From Deltaproteobacteria bacterium (GTDB lineage Bacteria > Desulfobacterota > GWC2-55-46), in the NCBI GenBank assembly GCA_016177845.1, contig JACOUO010000029.1, positions 62,001-126,000 on the forward strand: 64,000 bases of DNA, read 5' to 3'. Both the position numbers and the translations under genes were made by a program. The first letter of the stretch is position 1. Every line of letters begins with the position of its first letter. This document shows, piece after piece, positions 54,359 through 63,715 of the stretch. The notes beneath the pieces are model-generated. The model worked only from the letters and a program-made list of their open reading frames with translations, did no database searches and was not told where the DNA came from.

Positions 54359-55987
54359 TTAGTGATTCGCCAGATTGTATTTTCCCCATACGGTTTCACA
54401 ATAAGGTGCCCCTTCGTCAAAGCCTTCTCTAGCCAACTTTTTAGCCAAAGCGAAGTCGATTTTAACTCCTTTTCCAGATGCGTACATTTCAGCAAGGTTA
54501 CATTTGGCAGTGGCGTTACCTTTTTCGGCTGCAAGGCTGTACCATTTTACAGCTTCATTGTAGTCCCGCAGAACGCCTCGCCCATCAGCATACATCAAAG
54601 CCATATTATTTTGAGCTTCGACACTCCCCTGGCCTGCAGCAAGCTTATACCACTTAAAAGCCTCTTTGTAATCCTGCAGAACCCCTTGTCCATTATCGTA
54701 TGCAACGCCAAGATTGTACTGAGCAATTATATTCCCCTGTTCTGCGGCAAGCATGTACCACTTCACAGCTTCTTTGGAGTCTTGCAGAACCCCTTGACCA
54801 TTATCGTACATACTACCAAGATTGTTCTGCGCAGCTGCATTTCCTTGGTCTGCAGCGAGCCTATACCATTTCACAGCCTCTTTGTAATCCTGCAGAACCC
54901 CTTGTCCATTAACGTACATATTACCAAGATTGTTCTGCGCAGCTGCATTTCCTCGGTCTGCAGCGAGCCTATACCATTTCAGAGCCTCCTTATAATCCTG
55001 CAGAACCCCAAGGGCATTATGATGCATAATACCCAGGTTGTACTGAGCAACGGCATTCCCTTGTTCTGCGGCAAGCCTGAACCACTTCACAGCTTCCTTA
55101 TTGTCCTGAACAGTACCTAACCCTTCGAGATACATGAAGCCAAGATCGGTTTGAGCACCGGCATAGCCTTGGTCTGCAGCAAGCCGATACCACTTTACGG
55201 CTTCTTTGTAATCCTGGAGGACCCCTTGTCCTGTGTCATAAATCACACCAAGATTGTACTGAGCAACGGCATTCCCCAGTTCTGCGGCAAGCATGTACCA
55301 CTTCACAGCTTCCTTATTGTCCTGAACAGTACCTAACCCTTTGAAATACATGAAGCCAAGTTCGGCTTGAGCACCCGTGTTACCCTGGTCAGCTGCGAGC
55401 CTGTACCACTTTATGGCCTCCTTGTAGTCTTGCAGAAGTCCTTGCCCGTATTCATACATGATGCCTATATAGTACTGAGCACCTGCACTCCCTTTTTCAG
55501 CTTCCTTTAAAAAAAGCTTGTAGGCAGTTTTATAGTCTTTATTCTTATAGGCACTTAGTGCGCTTTCAAATTCGCTGGAAGCTGTTTGGCGGTCATCAGA
55601 GTTGAGCGTCTGTGTGGATGTTGCCCGTTTATCGCCAGCCATGACTTTAATGGTATCTATAAGGGTAGTCAGTTCATCATTAGAGAGCCTCTGTTTGGGC
55701 ATGCCGAAGAAGTACTGCTTGTACTTCTTCGCTGTGCCTTCCCGGCCCTTCATGATGACATCTTTTATGTCGGTTTCCGAAGCGTTCTTTAACCAGGCAT
55801 TATCCTTGAATGCTGGAGCCATTGCAGTGCCTTGGCCGTCAGCGCCATGGCACGCCGCGCATTTGGATTTGTAGAGAGAAGCCACTTCGTCAGCCATGCC
55901 ATTTGCAGTAAAATCTATAACTAATGCGAGAAGCGATATAAGAATCGTTAATTTCTGCATACCGGATTTACTTCCAAAGATTGTCAT
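54359..55987 (-). CDS. Cytochrome c domain fused to a Sel1-repeat array
   Basis: A 542-residue exported protein. A signal peptide leads to a class I cytochrome c domain with CAACHG and a candidate Met ligand in FFGMPKQ. After a linker, about eleven Sel1-like units of 36 residues follow (DYKEAVKWYRLAADQGNAAA, QNNLGNMYVNGQGVLQ and variants), then a capping helix. Sel1 arrays bind proteins, and the haem could be a redox or sensory part. I start at ATG 55987, five bases after a GGGGGG site. Such a combination is unusual. A broken shorter copy lies at 58730-59664. Confidence 0.88.
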   Translation of the reverse strand: MTIFGSKSGMQKLTILISLLALVIDFTANGMADEVASLYKSKCAACHGADGQGTAMAPAFKDNAWLKNASETDIKDVIMKGREGTAKKYKQYFFGMPKQRLSNDELTTLIDTIKVMAGDKRATSTQTLNSDDRQTASSEFESALSAYKNKDYKTAYKLFLKEAEKGSAGAQYYIGIMYEYGQGLLQDYKEAIKWYRLAADQGNTGAQAELGFMYFKGLGTVQDNKEAVKWYMLAAELGNAVAQYNLGVIYDTGQGVLQDYKEAVKWYRLAADQGYAGAQTDLGFMYLEGLGTVQDNKEAVKWFRLAAEQGNAVAQYNLGIMHHNALGVLQDYKEALKWYRLAADRGNAAAQNNLGNMYVNGQGVLQDYKEAVKWYRLAADQGNAAAQNNLGSMYDNGQGVLQDSKEAVKWYMLAAEQGNIIAQYNLGVAYDNGQGVLQDYKEAFKWYKLAAGQGSVEAQNNMALMYADGRGVLRDYNEAVKWYSLAAEKGNATAKCNLAEMYASGKGVKIDFALAKKLAREGFDEGAPYCETVWGKYNLANH

Positions 55988-56013
55988 GAATCCCCCCTGC
56001 ACAATTTAAATTC

Positions 56014-56355
56014 TCAGTTCAATCCATTTTCGGCAAGAGCTGGTGAACTTTCTTCATTTCTTCTAATTGGCTTAACATGATGATTACTTATTATGAAAGC
56101 GAGCCTCGAAGCTTCTGTATTACTTAGGTTCATTTTTCCCTTTTTTAAGGTCTTTTCCAAATCCCATTCATGCAAGACCGCAATTTCGTCAACAGTAATA
56201 TTCTTCAATTCCTCTATTTTTGCTTTCTCATGGGATAAAACGACGATTCTGGATATGGCGCAGACAATACCCTTTCTTCTCAATGTTTCCTCAAGCACAT
56301 CGGATGGTTCATTCAACTGCTGACTCGGGCTGCGGCCCTTCTGGAATTCGTCCAT
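56014..56355 (-). pseudogene. Partial NERD-gene duplicate
   Basis: A 113-residue frame closely parallels the C-terminal half of the 53467 NERD protein (QKGRSPSQQLNEP, LEETLRRKG, VLHEWDLEKTLKKGKMN). The N-terminal half and its start are missing. It is probably a truncated copy. Confidence 0.75.
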
Positions 56356-56396
56356 GCGTTCGTTAAATTTTCTTTTTAGTATCCTACATCCAGAAC

Positions 56397-56913
56397 CTAA
56401 GATGTGGAGCGGCCCCTGTGTTCAATCGCTATCCCTTGCATGCCATTATAAGTCAACGAGGACGGCATACATGCAGGATCGGTCTTCTTTGTCAAAGGAT
56501 TCTCTGCCTCTTTCTTCTGAACCAAAGTGGTGTGGATACATCTACCCATTACTTCCAACTCACTCTGCAAACTTGCGATATTTTCATTTCCTTCGCTTAG
56601 CCACTTTGCAGGAATTTTATATTCGAATTGCATTTCGAAATTATCGTATTGTCCTATGCCAAGAACACTAATTATATCTACTTGTCGAGAAGTCATATCA
56701 TCATCCCAAACTGTAGTAGCTCTCTTGTCTGTAGAAATTGAGATTCCCTTTAATTCTGGAGTGTAAACATTTCCTTCTTCAGCATAAAATTGTAGAGCCT
56801 TTGATGTTTCTTTAATTAGAGCGCCCGCCGTAATTTTTTGTTTTCCAAAACTAGTATTTTTTGAACATCCTAATGTAACGACTTAATATCACCACGCAAA
56901 CTATTTTCTTCAT
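56397..56913 (-). pseudogene. Lipoprotein gene frameshifted in its signal peptide
   Basis: ATG 56913 opens MKKIVCVVIL. The continuation VVTLGCSKNTSFG, with a TLGC lipobox, is in the next frame after a one-base loss near 56,882. The frame then stays open through ITAGALIKETSKAL and ends at 56397. The lost base breaks the lipoprotein unless it is a sequencing error. Function unknown. Confidence 0.6.
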
Positions 56914-56973
56914 ATCAATCTTCTTAGCTTAGTATAACTCCGTATACATATATGTATGTGCGTTCTTTTAGTT

Positions 56974-57641
56974 TTAACTCTGGAATAACTTCTTGTATTT
57001 CGGCTTAACGGTATGTCCGTAAACTTTTCGGACGCTTTTTGGGCCCTCTTGGGATCCTGGATGGACTTAACCACTTTCGAGCCCACCGAGATGTTGATGA
57101 GCTGGAGGAGGTCGTTGTAGTCCTTGGCACCCTCCATATTCTCCTGACCGATCACCGTGCCTGTGTTCTTATCCACGAAGTAAAGAGAGCCCCTTATAAC
57201 GAGACTACCATGCAGAGGGTCTTCTTGTAGCCGTCTCCTTGAACTGAATCACAAATGTGCTGCCGTTGCAGTTGCTGCAGAGTTTTTTTGGAGGAATCAA
57301 GGTTCTCTAGATTCTCCGACACTATGTACTCCACATTATCCTTGAAGGCGGCCACTACCTCCTGTGCTCTTTCCTCATCGCGCGGCGAGACGAGGACCTG
57401 CACCTTTGGTACTTTTCAAAAACAGGTTCCGCGTTCCTCATGGAATCGGCCATTTGATTGGCTAATAGAGCTTTGTGCCTGCGTTTGCGGTCTGGTAGAC
57501 GCCATAGGCGGCCTGAAGTGAACCGCAGCCAGTATTCAGCAACAGCACAACACCAAGGAACCAAAGGCAGAGGCATGCAATAAATTATCTTTATGTGCCC
57601 AGGCTTCCCTTAAAAAATGCTTTTTGGGGCACTAATTTCAT
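56974..57641 (-). pseudogene. Decayed paralogue of the 49357 lipoprotein
   Basis: Scattered frames match the intact gene: NTGCGSLQAAYGVYQTANAG, VLVSPRDEERAQEVVAAF, AFKDNVEYIVSENLENLDSS, DLLQLINISVGSKVVKSI and VKPKYKKLFQS. At least three frameshifts separate them. AGGAGG before ATG 57641 still looks functional. Confidence 0.8.
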
Positions 57642-57710
57642 AAGACCTCCTTTATAATCTGGCTAAAATGAATGATAAGTCCGTTTTTGCCACATCAGCT
57701 TTGCTCAGGT

Positions 57711-58706
57711 TTACAGCCCTTTTTGATTCCTTGCTTTAGTTTTTACTTGCTGCTCATATACCTTTTTATCTTCTGCATTCGCTTTTGTACGTAATTGAGG
57801 ATTCTCGTATATTATCGTGGTGGCTGTTCCAACCCAGAGCACCGAGATTTTGACCTCAAGATCCTTAAACTTCCAGGTCGCAAGCCCGTCCGCCAAGTTC
57901 GGCTTGCGATATGTACCGGGCTTGCCGTATTTCTCGGATAACTGATCGGTCAACTGGTAAAACTCTGATTTATCCATTGAAGCCGAGAACATATACACGA
58001 CTTCCATCAGGGTTCCCTTATAAAACCAAAAGAAAGCTTTCTTCAGTTCAGGAATAGGCAAACCAATCACCTCTAATCCCTGAACAGCGGGATTACTTAT
58101 ATCCCCCTCTATAATACGGTTCCCTTCGGCATTAATAGAAGCACCCTCTTTTTGTATTGTTGCTCGTGCATCCTGAATGTTGGATTTCCCGATTATTAAA
58201 CCGAATGGGCGTGGTTCTTCCGCAATTGCTTCTGTGCCTATTGTTAAAGAGCCGATAAGCAGAATTCCCAGAACAGATATGGCATTGAACTTTCGTATAG
58301 CTGATGTTATTAGAAGTCCAAGATAACCGACTATGGCGAGAATTCCTCCGGAATTAATTCCAGGTTCGACCTGCTTCGCAGCATTTTGTTCACCAAAGAA
58401 TGAGCTCATGCCATTCATTGTTTGCGACATATAATTTAATTGCTCCTTTCCTCCAACCACAGCTAAAATAGTAATCAAAAGACCTAACATTGCTGCCAAT
58501 ATGAGCCAGATCTTTAAATACCTTATATCAGGCTTATAAAGAGAAATTACAGAAAGAACCAGCGCTGCAGGAGCCAAGATATAGAGGAGATATATAATGC
58601 CTCCGAGGTGCCCTATGTTGATGAAGTAAATCCCGGCGGAAGCGACCGGTAAGAAGAGAGCCAGAAGACTGGCAATGCTAAAACCGAGGCCTAAGAACTT
58701 TTTCAT
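57711..58706 (-). CDS. Membrane protein with exported C-terminal domain, unknown
   Basis: A 331-residue protein. Four to five membrane helices lie in the first 165 residues, with the last ending near TEAIAEE. A beta-rich domain of about 160 residues follows (FGLIIGKSNIQDARATIQKE, LSEKYGKPGTYRKPN). The C-terminal part is basic. No family recognised. ATG 58706 is preferred after TTAGGA. It lies between the decayed lipoprotein and the broken cytochrome c-Sel1 gene. Confidence 0.65.
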   Translation of the reverse strand: MKKFLGLGFSIASLLALFLPVASAGIYFINIGHLGGIIYLLYILAPAALVLSVISLYKPDIRYLKIWLILAAMLGLLITILAVVGGKEQLNYMSQTMNGMSSFFGEQNAAKQVEPGINSGGILAIVGYLGLLITSAIRKFNAISVLGILLIGSLTIGTEAIAEEPRPFGLIIGKSNIQDARATIQKEGASINAEGNRIIEGDISNPAVQGLEVIGLPIPELKKAFFWFYKGTLMEVVYMFSASMDKSEFYQLTDQLSEKYGKPGTYRKPNLADGLATWKFKDLEVKISVLWVGTATTIIYENPQLRTKANAEDKKVYEQQVKTKARNQKGL

Positions 58707-58729
58707 ATTATGCATTCCTAAGTTTTGAC

Positions 58730-59664
58730 TTAATGATTTGCCAAATTATATTTTTTCCATACGTCTTCACAATAAGAGGCCCCTTCGTCAAAGCCTTCTT
58801 TGGCCAACTTCTTAGCTAAAGCAATATCTATTCTAACTCCTAGGCCAGCTGCATACAATTCAGCAAGATTACATTTGGCCATTGCACTCCCCTGTTCGAC
58901 TGCAAGCCTGTACCACTTCACTGCTTCCTTATGGTCCAACAGGACACCTCGTCCATTTGCATAAATCACACCAAGATTATTTTGTGCATTGGCATAGCCT
59001 TGGTCTGCAGCAAGCCGATACCACTTTACGGCTTCTTTGTAATCCTGGAGGACCCCTTGTCCTGTGTCATAAATCACACCAAGATTGTTTTGAGCGACGG
59101 CATACCCCTGTTCAGCGGCCATCCTGTACCATTTCACGCCCTCCCTGTAGTCCTGGGGGACTCCTTCTCCATTTTCATACATTACACCGAGATTGTTTTG
59201 AGCGCCGGCATACCCCTGTTCAGCTAGCTTAAAGTAAAGACTATAAGCGGTTCTGTAATCTTTTTTATTATATGCTTCCAATGCGCTTTCGAAATCACTG
59301 TCACTGGATACTGTTGCGGAATCAAAGTTAATCTTCTGTTCGGGTTTATTTGCGTCTATTTCTGCAGCAGCCATAGCCTTAATAGTTTTCACAACAGCAA
59401 TAAGTTCATCACCGTTAAGGCTCTGTGGTGGCATGTGTAAAGCAAATTGCTTGTATTTTTTCGCAGCATACCCCCGGCCCTGTATTATGACAGCACTCAC
59501 ATCAATTTCTGATGCAGTTTTAAGCCAATTATTATTCCCTTACCGTCAACCCCGTGACAACCTGAGCATTTCTTGTTATAAATGGCATTGCCATCAGCGG
59601 CTATACAAGGATTGGTAAACCCAAGAATTGTTCCAATAACCCCAACTATGAATAATTTCCGCAT
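58730..59664 (-). pseudogene. Second cytochrome c-Sel1 gene, broken by an internal deletion
   Basis: ATG 59664, after AAGGGGCGGT, opens a signal peptide and CSGCHGVDGKG. Compared with the intact copy, about ten codons (the segment after GQG) are lost and the frame shifts near 59,540. The rest continues in another frame from NNWLKTASEIDV through four Sel1-like units to 58730. A 98-base segment is identical to the other copy. Confidence 0.8.
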
Positions 59665-59740
59665 ACCGCCCCTTAAAGAGTTGAAAATCAAAATTTTTTT
59701 AAAATTTATGAGTACCAGACCAATAAGCATGAGATTCTAA

Positions 59741-60025
59741 TCAATTCGTTGAAATGTCTACCTGTCCATCCCGAAGTCGACCGAATTCCTTACAATTCTT
59801 ATAAATTCCTTTATAAGAGGTACCTTCATTTTTACTTTTTTTAATTGTAATTTGTTTAGTTCCTCCATCCATGCACTTCTGCATTTTTCCATTGTTCTGG
59901 GTCCTATATTGCGGGGCTCCCAAATCATTAACTATTTCTTGGATTTGCGTATATGTATCCTCACTTGCGAAAGAAAAATTTGCCAAAAAAGATCAAAACA
60001 AAAAAGCTGTCGCTAAAACTCTCAT
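59741..60025 (-). pseudogene. Small exported protein with a TGA in its signal peptide
   Basis: ATG 60025 follows GAGGAAGTTT and opens MRVLATAFLF, then TGA (59995-59993), then SFLANFSFASEDTYTQIQEI in the same frame to 59741. The signal peptide is clearly continuous across the stop. Two Cys are in the mature part. Either a nonsense mutation or a sequencing error. Confidence 0.65.
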
Positions 60026-60465
60026 AAACTTCCTCTACCTCCCAAATTCCGGTTTTTTTTATAAAAAATATCTTCTATCCACATCAAATTTCTTTAGACT
60101 GCATAAAAATACACACATATATTAATACTCAATATTTTCTGAATTATACAGAACTTAGCTTAAATTTTTTTCATAAACTTTTTAAACATAAAAGATAGTT
60201 TATGTCAATATAGAAATAAAATTTTAGCTCGACCTATGTAACATTCCCGGATGATCCCCCACTTAAGTATTCTCAACAACACCATCCCTTATCAGGGCTA
60301 AAGAATCCTTTTTAATGCCAAAATAAACAATAAGGGCTATTTAAAAAGCTTTTTCATGATAAATTTTCTTAAAATTAACTATTGGAATTACTCAGCCCGC
60401 AGCCTGCCTGTATCTTTTCACAGGCAGGCTGGTACAACAACCGCTCCGGTACTTTTGTGGCCTGT
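60026..60465. other. A+T-rich intergenic region
   Basis: No gene, promoter or terminator that I can support, apart from a small palindrome CAGCCTGCCTG/CAGGCAGGCTG (about 60,396-60,430). Confidence 0.5.
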
Positions 60466-60600
60466 TTAGAGATGTCTGCAATGCCTATCGGCCTGTGCTG
60501 CTCTCTCATTCCTGATGTTGCGATCGTGTTGTCGGACGAGGTATGCGCCTATAAACCCGACTGAGATCATAAGCGCAAAGAAGATTGCTAAGGTATTCAT
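60466..60600 (-). CDS. 44-residue single-helix membrane peptide
   Basis: MNTLAIFFALMISVGFIGAY forms one membrane helix; a charged tail follows (LVRQHDRNIRNERAAQADRH). AAGGAGGACGGTT precedes the ATG. The upstream leader (CTCAATA-AGGAGG) resembles that of the 27-residue gene at 60710. It could be a small membrane-complex subunit or a toxin-like peptide; no family recognised. Confidence 0.55.
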   Translation of the reverse strand: MNTLAIFFALMISVGFIGAYLVRQHDRNIRNERAAQADRHCRHL

Positions 60601-60709
60601 AACCGTCCTCCTTCTTTATTGAGATTTGTTTCAATGCTAAACGATCTCACCTGAAGAGCACCGTAAGATATGGGAGATAAGTATTAAGTTGTCTGAAGCC
60701 TTTTGCTGT

Positions 60710-60793
60710 TTAGATTCCCGCAGCTGTCACGAGTACCTTTATAAAGAATGATACTGTGATGATATCTGCAATAACCCCAAGTACCTTCTGCAT
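60710..60793 (-). CDS. 27-residue hydrophobic peptide
   Basis: MQKVLGVIADIITVSFFIKV continues as LVTAAGI. AAGGAGGG lies six bases before the ATG. It precedes the 44-residue peptide by 109 bases on the same strand. The leader and size are consistent with a genuine small membrane peptide, but without a search it remains tentative. Confidence 0.45.
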   Translation of the reverse strand: MQKVLGVIADIITVSFFIKVLVTAAGI

Positions 60794-61280
60794 AGAAACC
60801 CTCCTTGTATTGAGTTTTTTAAAGTCTCTTCAACTCAGGATTATTGTAGCATAGGCGTTAAGGGCAGAATTTTGGAGGAGAGAAATTAGACCGATTGCCA
60901 AATCACTGGAGTTGCAGAGTGTGAGAAAAACTCTTAGTCAGAAGGAACCCAAGAGATAAAAACGGCCGGCCTCAAAGAGCAGTGCCGAGCGCTCCGCATA
61001 AAGTTGTATCTAAAAAAAATGGCGTAAAGGCGGGATTATAAAAGGATCTTACCACGACTTCTCCGGATGCAGATATTACCCTATAAGAGGTCAGCGATAG
61101 GCTGTACTTAGACCGATGAAACTGTTACTGGTGAGCGGTTAAAATTAAACATTCTGCTATGAACTTGCTTACTGAAGGGAAAGAGCCTATATTGGAAAAT
61201 GTTTTTGGGGGAATCATGTCTGCGAACAAAAATCTGCAATTATTAGGTAATTTAAATTCAACCAATATCAGGTAGAAAAT
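60794..61280. other. Intergenic region
   Basis: A minus-strand TACAAT near 60,846 could be the -10 of a promoter for the small peptides. No other gene, repeat or structure that I can support. Confidence 0.45.
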
Positions 61281-63701
61281 TTAAGGTTCTGGACTATCCC
61301 AACGGATGACCGGCTGTGGCTGATAAAGATACTTCTGAAATCCGGTGAAGGCCGCCCCGATCTCTTCTGGTCTTCCGAGGTCGGCGACTGCATCGGCAAT
61401 AGAGTCATGGTATTTAAGCCGCAGCAACGGGGTAAGTTTGGACTGGTCCAGTTCCTCTACACCGACACTGACGTAGTGAGCCAAGACGAAATCAAGGAAA
61501 GCCTGTTGTTTGCCGTTGAACTGCCCTCTTATAACAATTCTTGCCCGATTCGCACGCTCTTCACGGGAGAGAGGTGGCAGGGCATAAGCTACATGGGCCA
61601 GAACATCAAAGAGGTCGCTCTTCTCCGCGTCAATAATCCTCTGCATCTCGGCAAGCTGTTCCCTGCCAAAACCTTTTTCGGCGAGTCCCTCCAGCAGCTT
61701 CCTGCGTGTATCCGGCGTGCTCCATAAGGCACGCAGCTCAACTTCGTCTTTGAAAAATTCAGGGAGCTTTCCGAAGAGCGCTTCCATAAACTGTTGCGCT
61801 GACATTGGCGTACCGTCAGGGTGCCAGAAGCTCGTCGCCATCATATGCTGGATGGTCCGTTCCTTGCCATCAGCAAGTTTCACCTTCGCCTTTCTCTTAC
61901 ATACGCAGGAACTCTGACCGCATTTCGGGCAAGGCTCCTTTTCGCAAACGCAAGGGCGCTGGCCGCAATCTGGACAAGGCTGAGGCGACTTCTTTTCACA
62001 CTCACATGGATAGGAGCCGCATTTTGGGCACGTCTCCGGCTCTATCGGCTCGCCGTCCCACTCCGGGTCACTGAAGTGATGGTGCGCCTTCACGAAGTCG
62101 TAAATGGTGAAGTAGTCCTTCCCGTCATACAGTCGCGTCCCACGCCCGATGATCTGCTTGAACTCAATCATTGAATTGATGGGCCTCATCAGAACAATGT
62201 TGCGTATATTCCTGGCATCCACGCCGGTCGAGAGCTTCTGTGAAGTGGTCAGGATGGTAGGTATGGTCTTCTCGTTATCCTGGAAATCACGCAGGTACTG
62301 CTCGCCAAGCCCTCCTTCATCTGCGGTTACCCGGTGGCAGTAGTTCGGGTCGGGGCTGGTCTTAATCTGGTTTATCAGGTCACGCACTGCCAGAGCATGC
62401 GTCTGGTTGGCGCAGAAGACAAGGGTTTTATCCCTCTGGTCTATCTGGGACATGAAGATCTCGACCCTCTTCTTCTCCCGCTCCTTTATCTCGATGATGC
62501 GGTTGAAGTCCTTCTCCTCGTAACGCTTTCCAGCCTCGATCTCCCCCTCTACGACAGTGTCGTCCGGCGTATAGACATAATCATCCAGGGTAGTGGCTAT
62601 CTGCTTCACCCTGAAAGGCGTCAGATAGCCGTCATTGATGCCGTCTTTGAGGGAGTAGATATAGACCGGCTCCCCGAAATAGGCGTAGGTATCAACGTTG
62701 TCCTTGCGCTTGGGCGTGGCCGTCAGGCCAAGCTGGACAGCGGGGGAGAAGTATTCGAGGATTCCGCGCCAGTTGCTCTCATCGTTAGCGCCGCCTCTGT
62801 GGCACTCGTCTATGACGATGAAGTCAAAAAAATCTGGCGGATACTCGCCGAAATAGGGGGAGGGCTCTCCATTTTTAAGCGGCCCACTCATAAAGGTCTG
62901 GAAAATGGTGAAGAAAATGCTGCCGTTCTTCGGAACTTTTCCCTTCTTCCTAATGTCCTCCGGAGCGATGCGCACCAGGGCGTCTTCAGGAAAAGCGGAG
63001 AAGGCATTGTATGCCTGGTCTGCCAGGATGTTGCGGTCGGCAAGAAACAGGATGCGGGGCCTCCGTGCCGGTTCCCCTTCCTTCTTCCAGTCGATAAGGT
63101 TCCAGCGGCTGTGGAATAGCTTCCAAGCGATTTGAAATGCGATGAAAGTCTTACCTGTACCTGTGGCCAGTGTCAGCAGAATGCGGTCCTGCCCTTCGGC
63201 AATGGCTGCCAGTGCCCTTTCTATGGCAATATCCTGATAATAGCGACTTGGGTGGGAACCGCCCTTGTCCTCAAAAGGAACAGCTGCGAACCTGTCGCGC
63301 CAGGCATTATGCACGGAAAAGGTGCGGTTCCACAGTTCATCCGGCGTAGGGAACTGTCCCAGCTCCCCCTCGATACCGGTTTCCATGTCTATGCCGTAAA
63401 TGCCTCTGCCGTTGGCCGAGTACGTAAACCTGATGGCCAGCTTTCCCGCATAGTCCTTTGCCTGGCCCACCCCTTCGGTCAGTTCCTCACCCCACGCCTT
63501 TGCCTCGACAACAGCAAGCTTGGTGTTGCGATACTCCAGAACGTAGTCGGCAATCAGCGGCTTACTGCGCCGGCCAGCGCCCTCAATGCGGCCAAGGGTA
63601 ATGGGGTATTCTCGCCTGATACGGCTCCCCTCTACTACTCCCCAGCCCATTGCCTTCAAGGCAGGGTCTATATGTTCGGCTCGCGTTTCAGCTTCGTTCA
63701 T
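61281..63701 (-). CDS. hsdR: Type I restriction enzyme R subunit with a Cys-rich insert
   Basis: ATP-driven translocase and nuclease subunit. From ATG 63701, 806 residues: a PD-(D/E)XK nuclease region (ADYVLEYRNTKLAVVEAKAW), helicase motifs LATGTGKTFIAF (Walker A), VIDECHRGG (DECH), LTATPKR and QIIGRGTRLYDG, and a C-terminal EcoEI-like domain. Between them sits a 45-residue run of three CPxCGxxxCxCxK units, probably a Zn-binding insert. The frame opens 46 codons earlier, but MNEAETRAEHID is the natural start. The methylase and specificity genes are not in the window and may lie past its right edge. Confidence 0.92.
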   Translation of the reverse strand: MNEAETRAEHIDPALKAMGWGVVEGSRIRREYPITLGRIEGAGRRSKPLIADYVLEYRNTKLAVVEAKAWGEELTEGVGQAKDYAGKLAIRFTYSANGRGIYGIDMETGIEGELGQFPTPDELWNRTFSVHNAWRDRFAAVPFEDKGGSHPSRYYQDIAIERALAAIAEGQDRILLTLATGTGKTFIAFQIAWKLFHSRWNLIDWKKEGEPARRPRILFLADRNILADQAYNAFSAFPEDALVRIAPEDIRKKGKVPKNGSIFFTIFQTFMSGPLKNGEPSPYFGEYPPDFFDFIVIDECHRGGANDESNWRGILEYFSPAVQLGLTATPKRKDNVDTYAYFGEPVYIYSLKDGINDGYLTPFRVKQIATTLDDYVYTPDDTVVEGEIEAGKRYEEKDFNRIIEIKEREKKRVEIFMSQIDQRDKTLVFCANQTHALAVRDLINQIKTSPDPNYCHRVTADEGGLGEQYLRDFQDNEKTIPTILTTSQKLSTGVDARNIRNIVLMRPINSMIEFKQIIGRGTRLYDGKDYFTIYDFVKAHHHFSDPEWDGEPIEPETCPKCGSYPCECEKKSPQPCPDCGQRPCVCEKEPCPKCGQSSCVCKRKAKVKLADGKERTIQHMMATSFWHPDGTPMSAQQFMEALFGKLPEFFKDEVELRALWSTPDTRRKLLEGLAEKGFGREQLAEMQRIIDAEKSDLFDVLAHVAYALPPLSREERANRARIVIRGQFNGKQQAFLDFVLAHYVSVGVEELDQSKLTPLLRLKYHDSIADAVADLGRPEEIGAAFTGFQKYLYQPQPVIRWDSPEP

Positions 63702-63715
63702 ATCATATGACCTTA

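Noticed and set aside
54400-55450. Regular repeats of about 108 bases that could suggest a CRISPR array or satellite
   Set aside because: The period equals 36 codons and each unit translates as a Sel1 repeat in one open frame; the repeats are coding.
61281-63701. Cys-rich run in HsdR as an iron-sulfur ferredoxin domain
   Set aside because: The spacing CPxCGxxxCxC repeats do not match ferredoxin cluster spacing; zinc binding is more likely.
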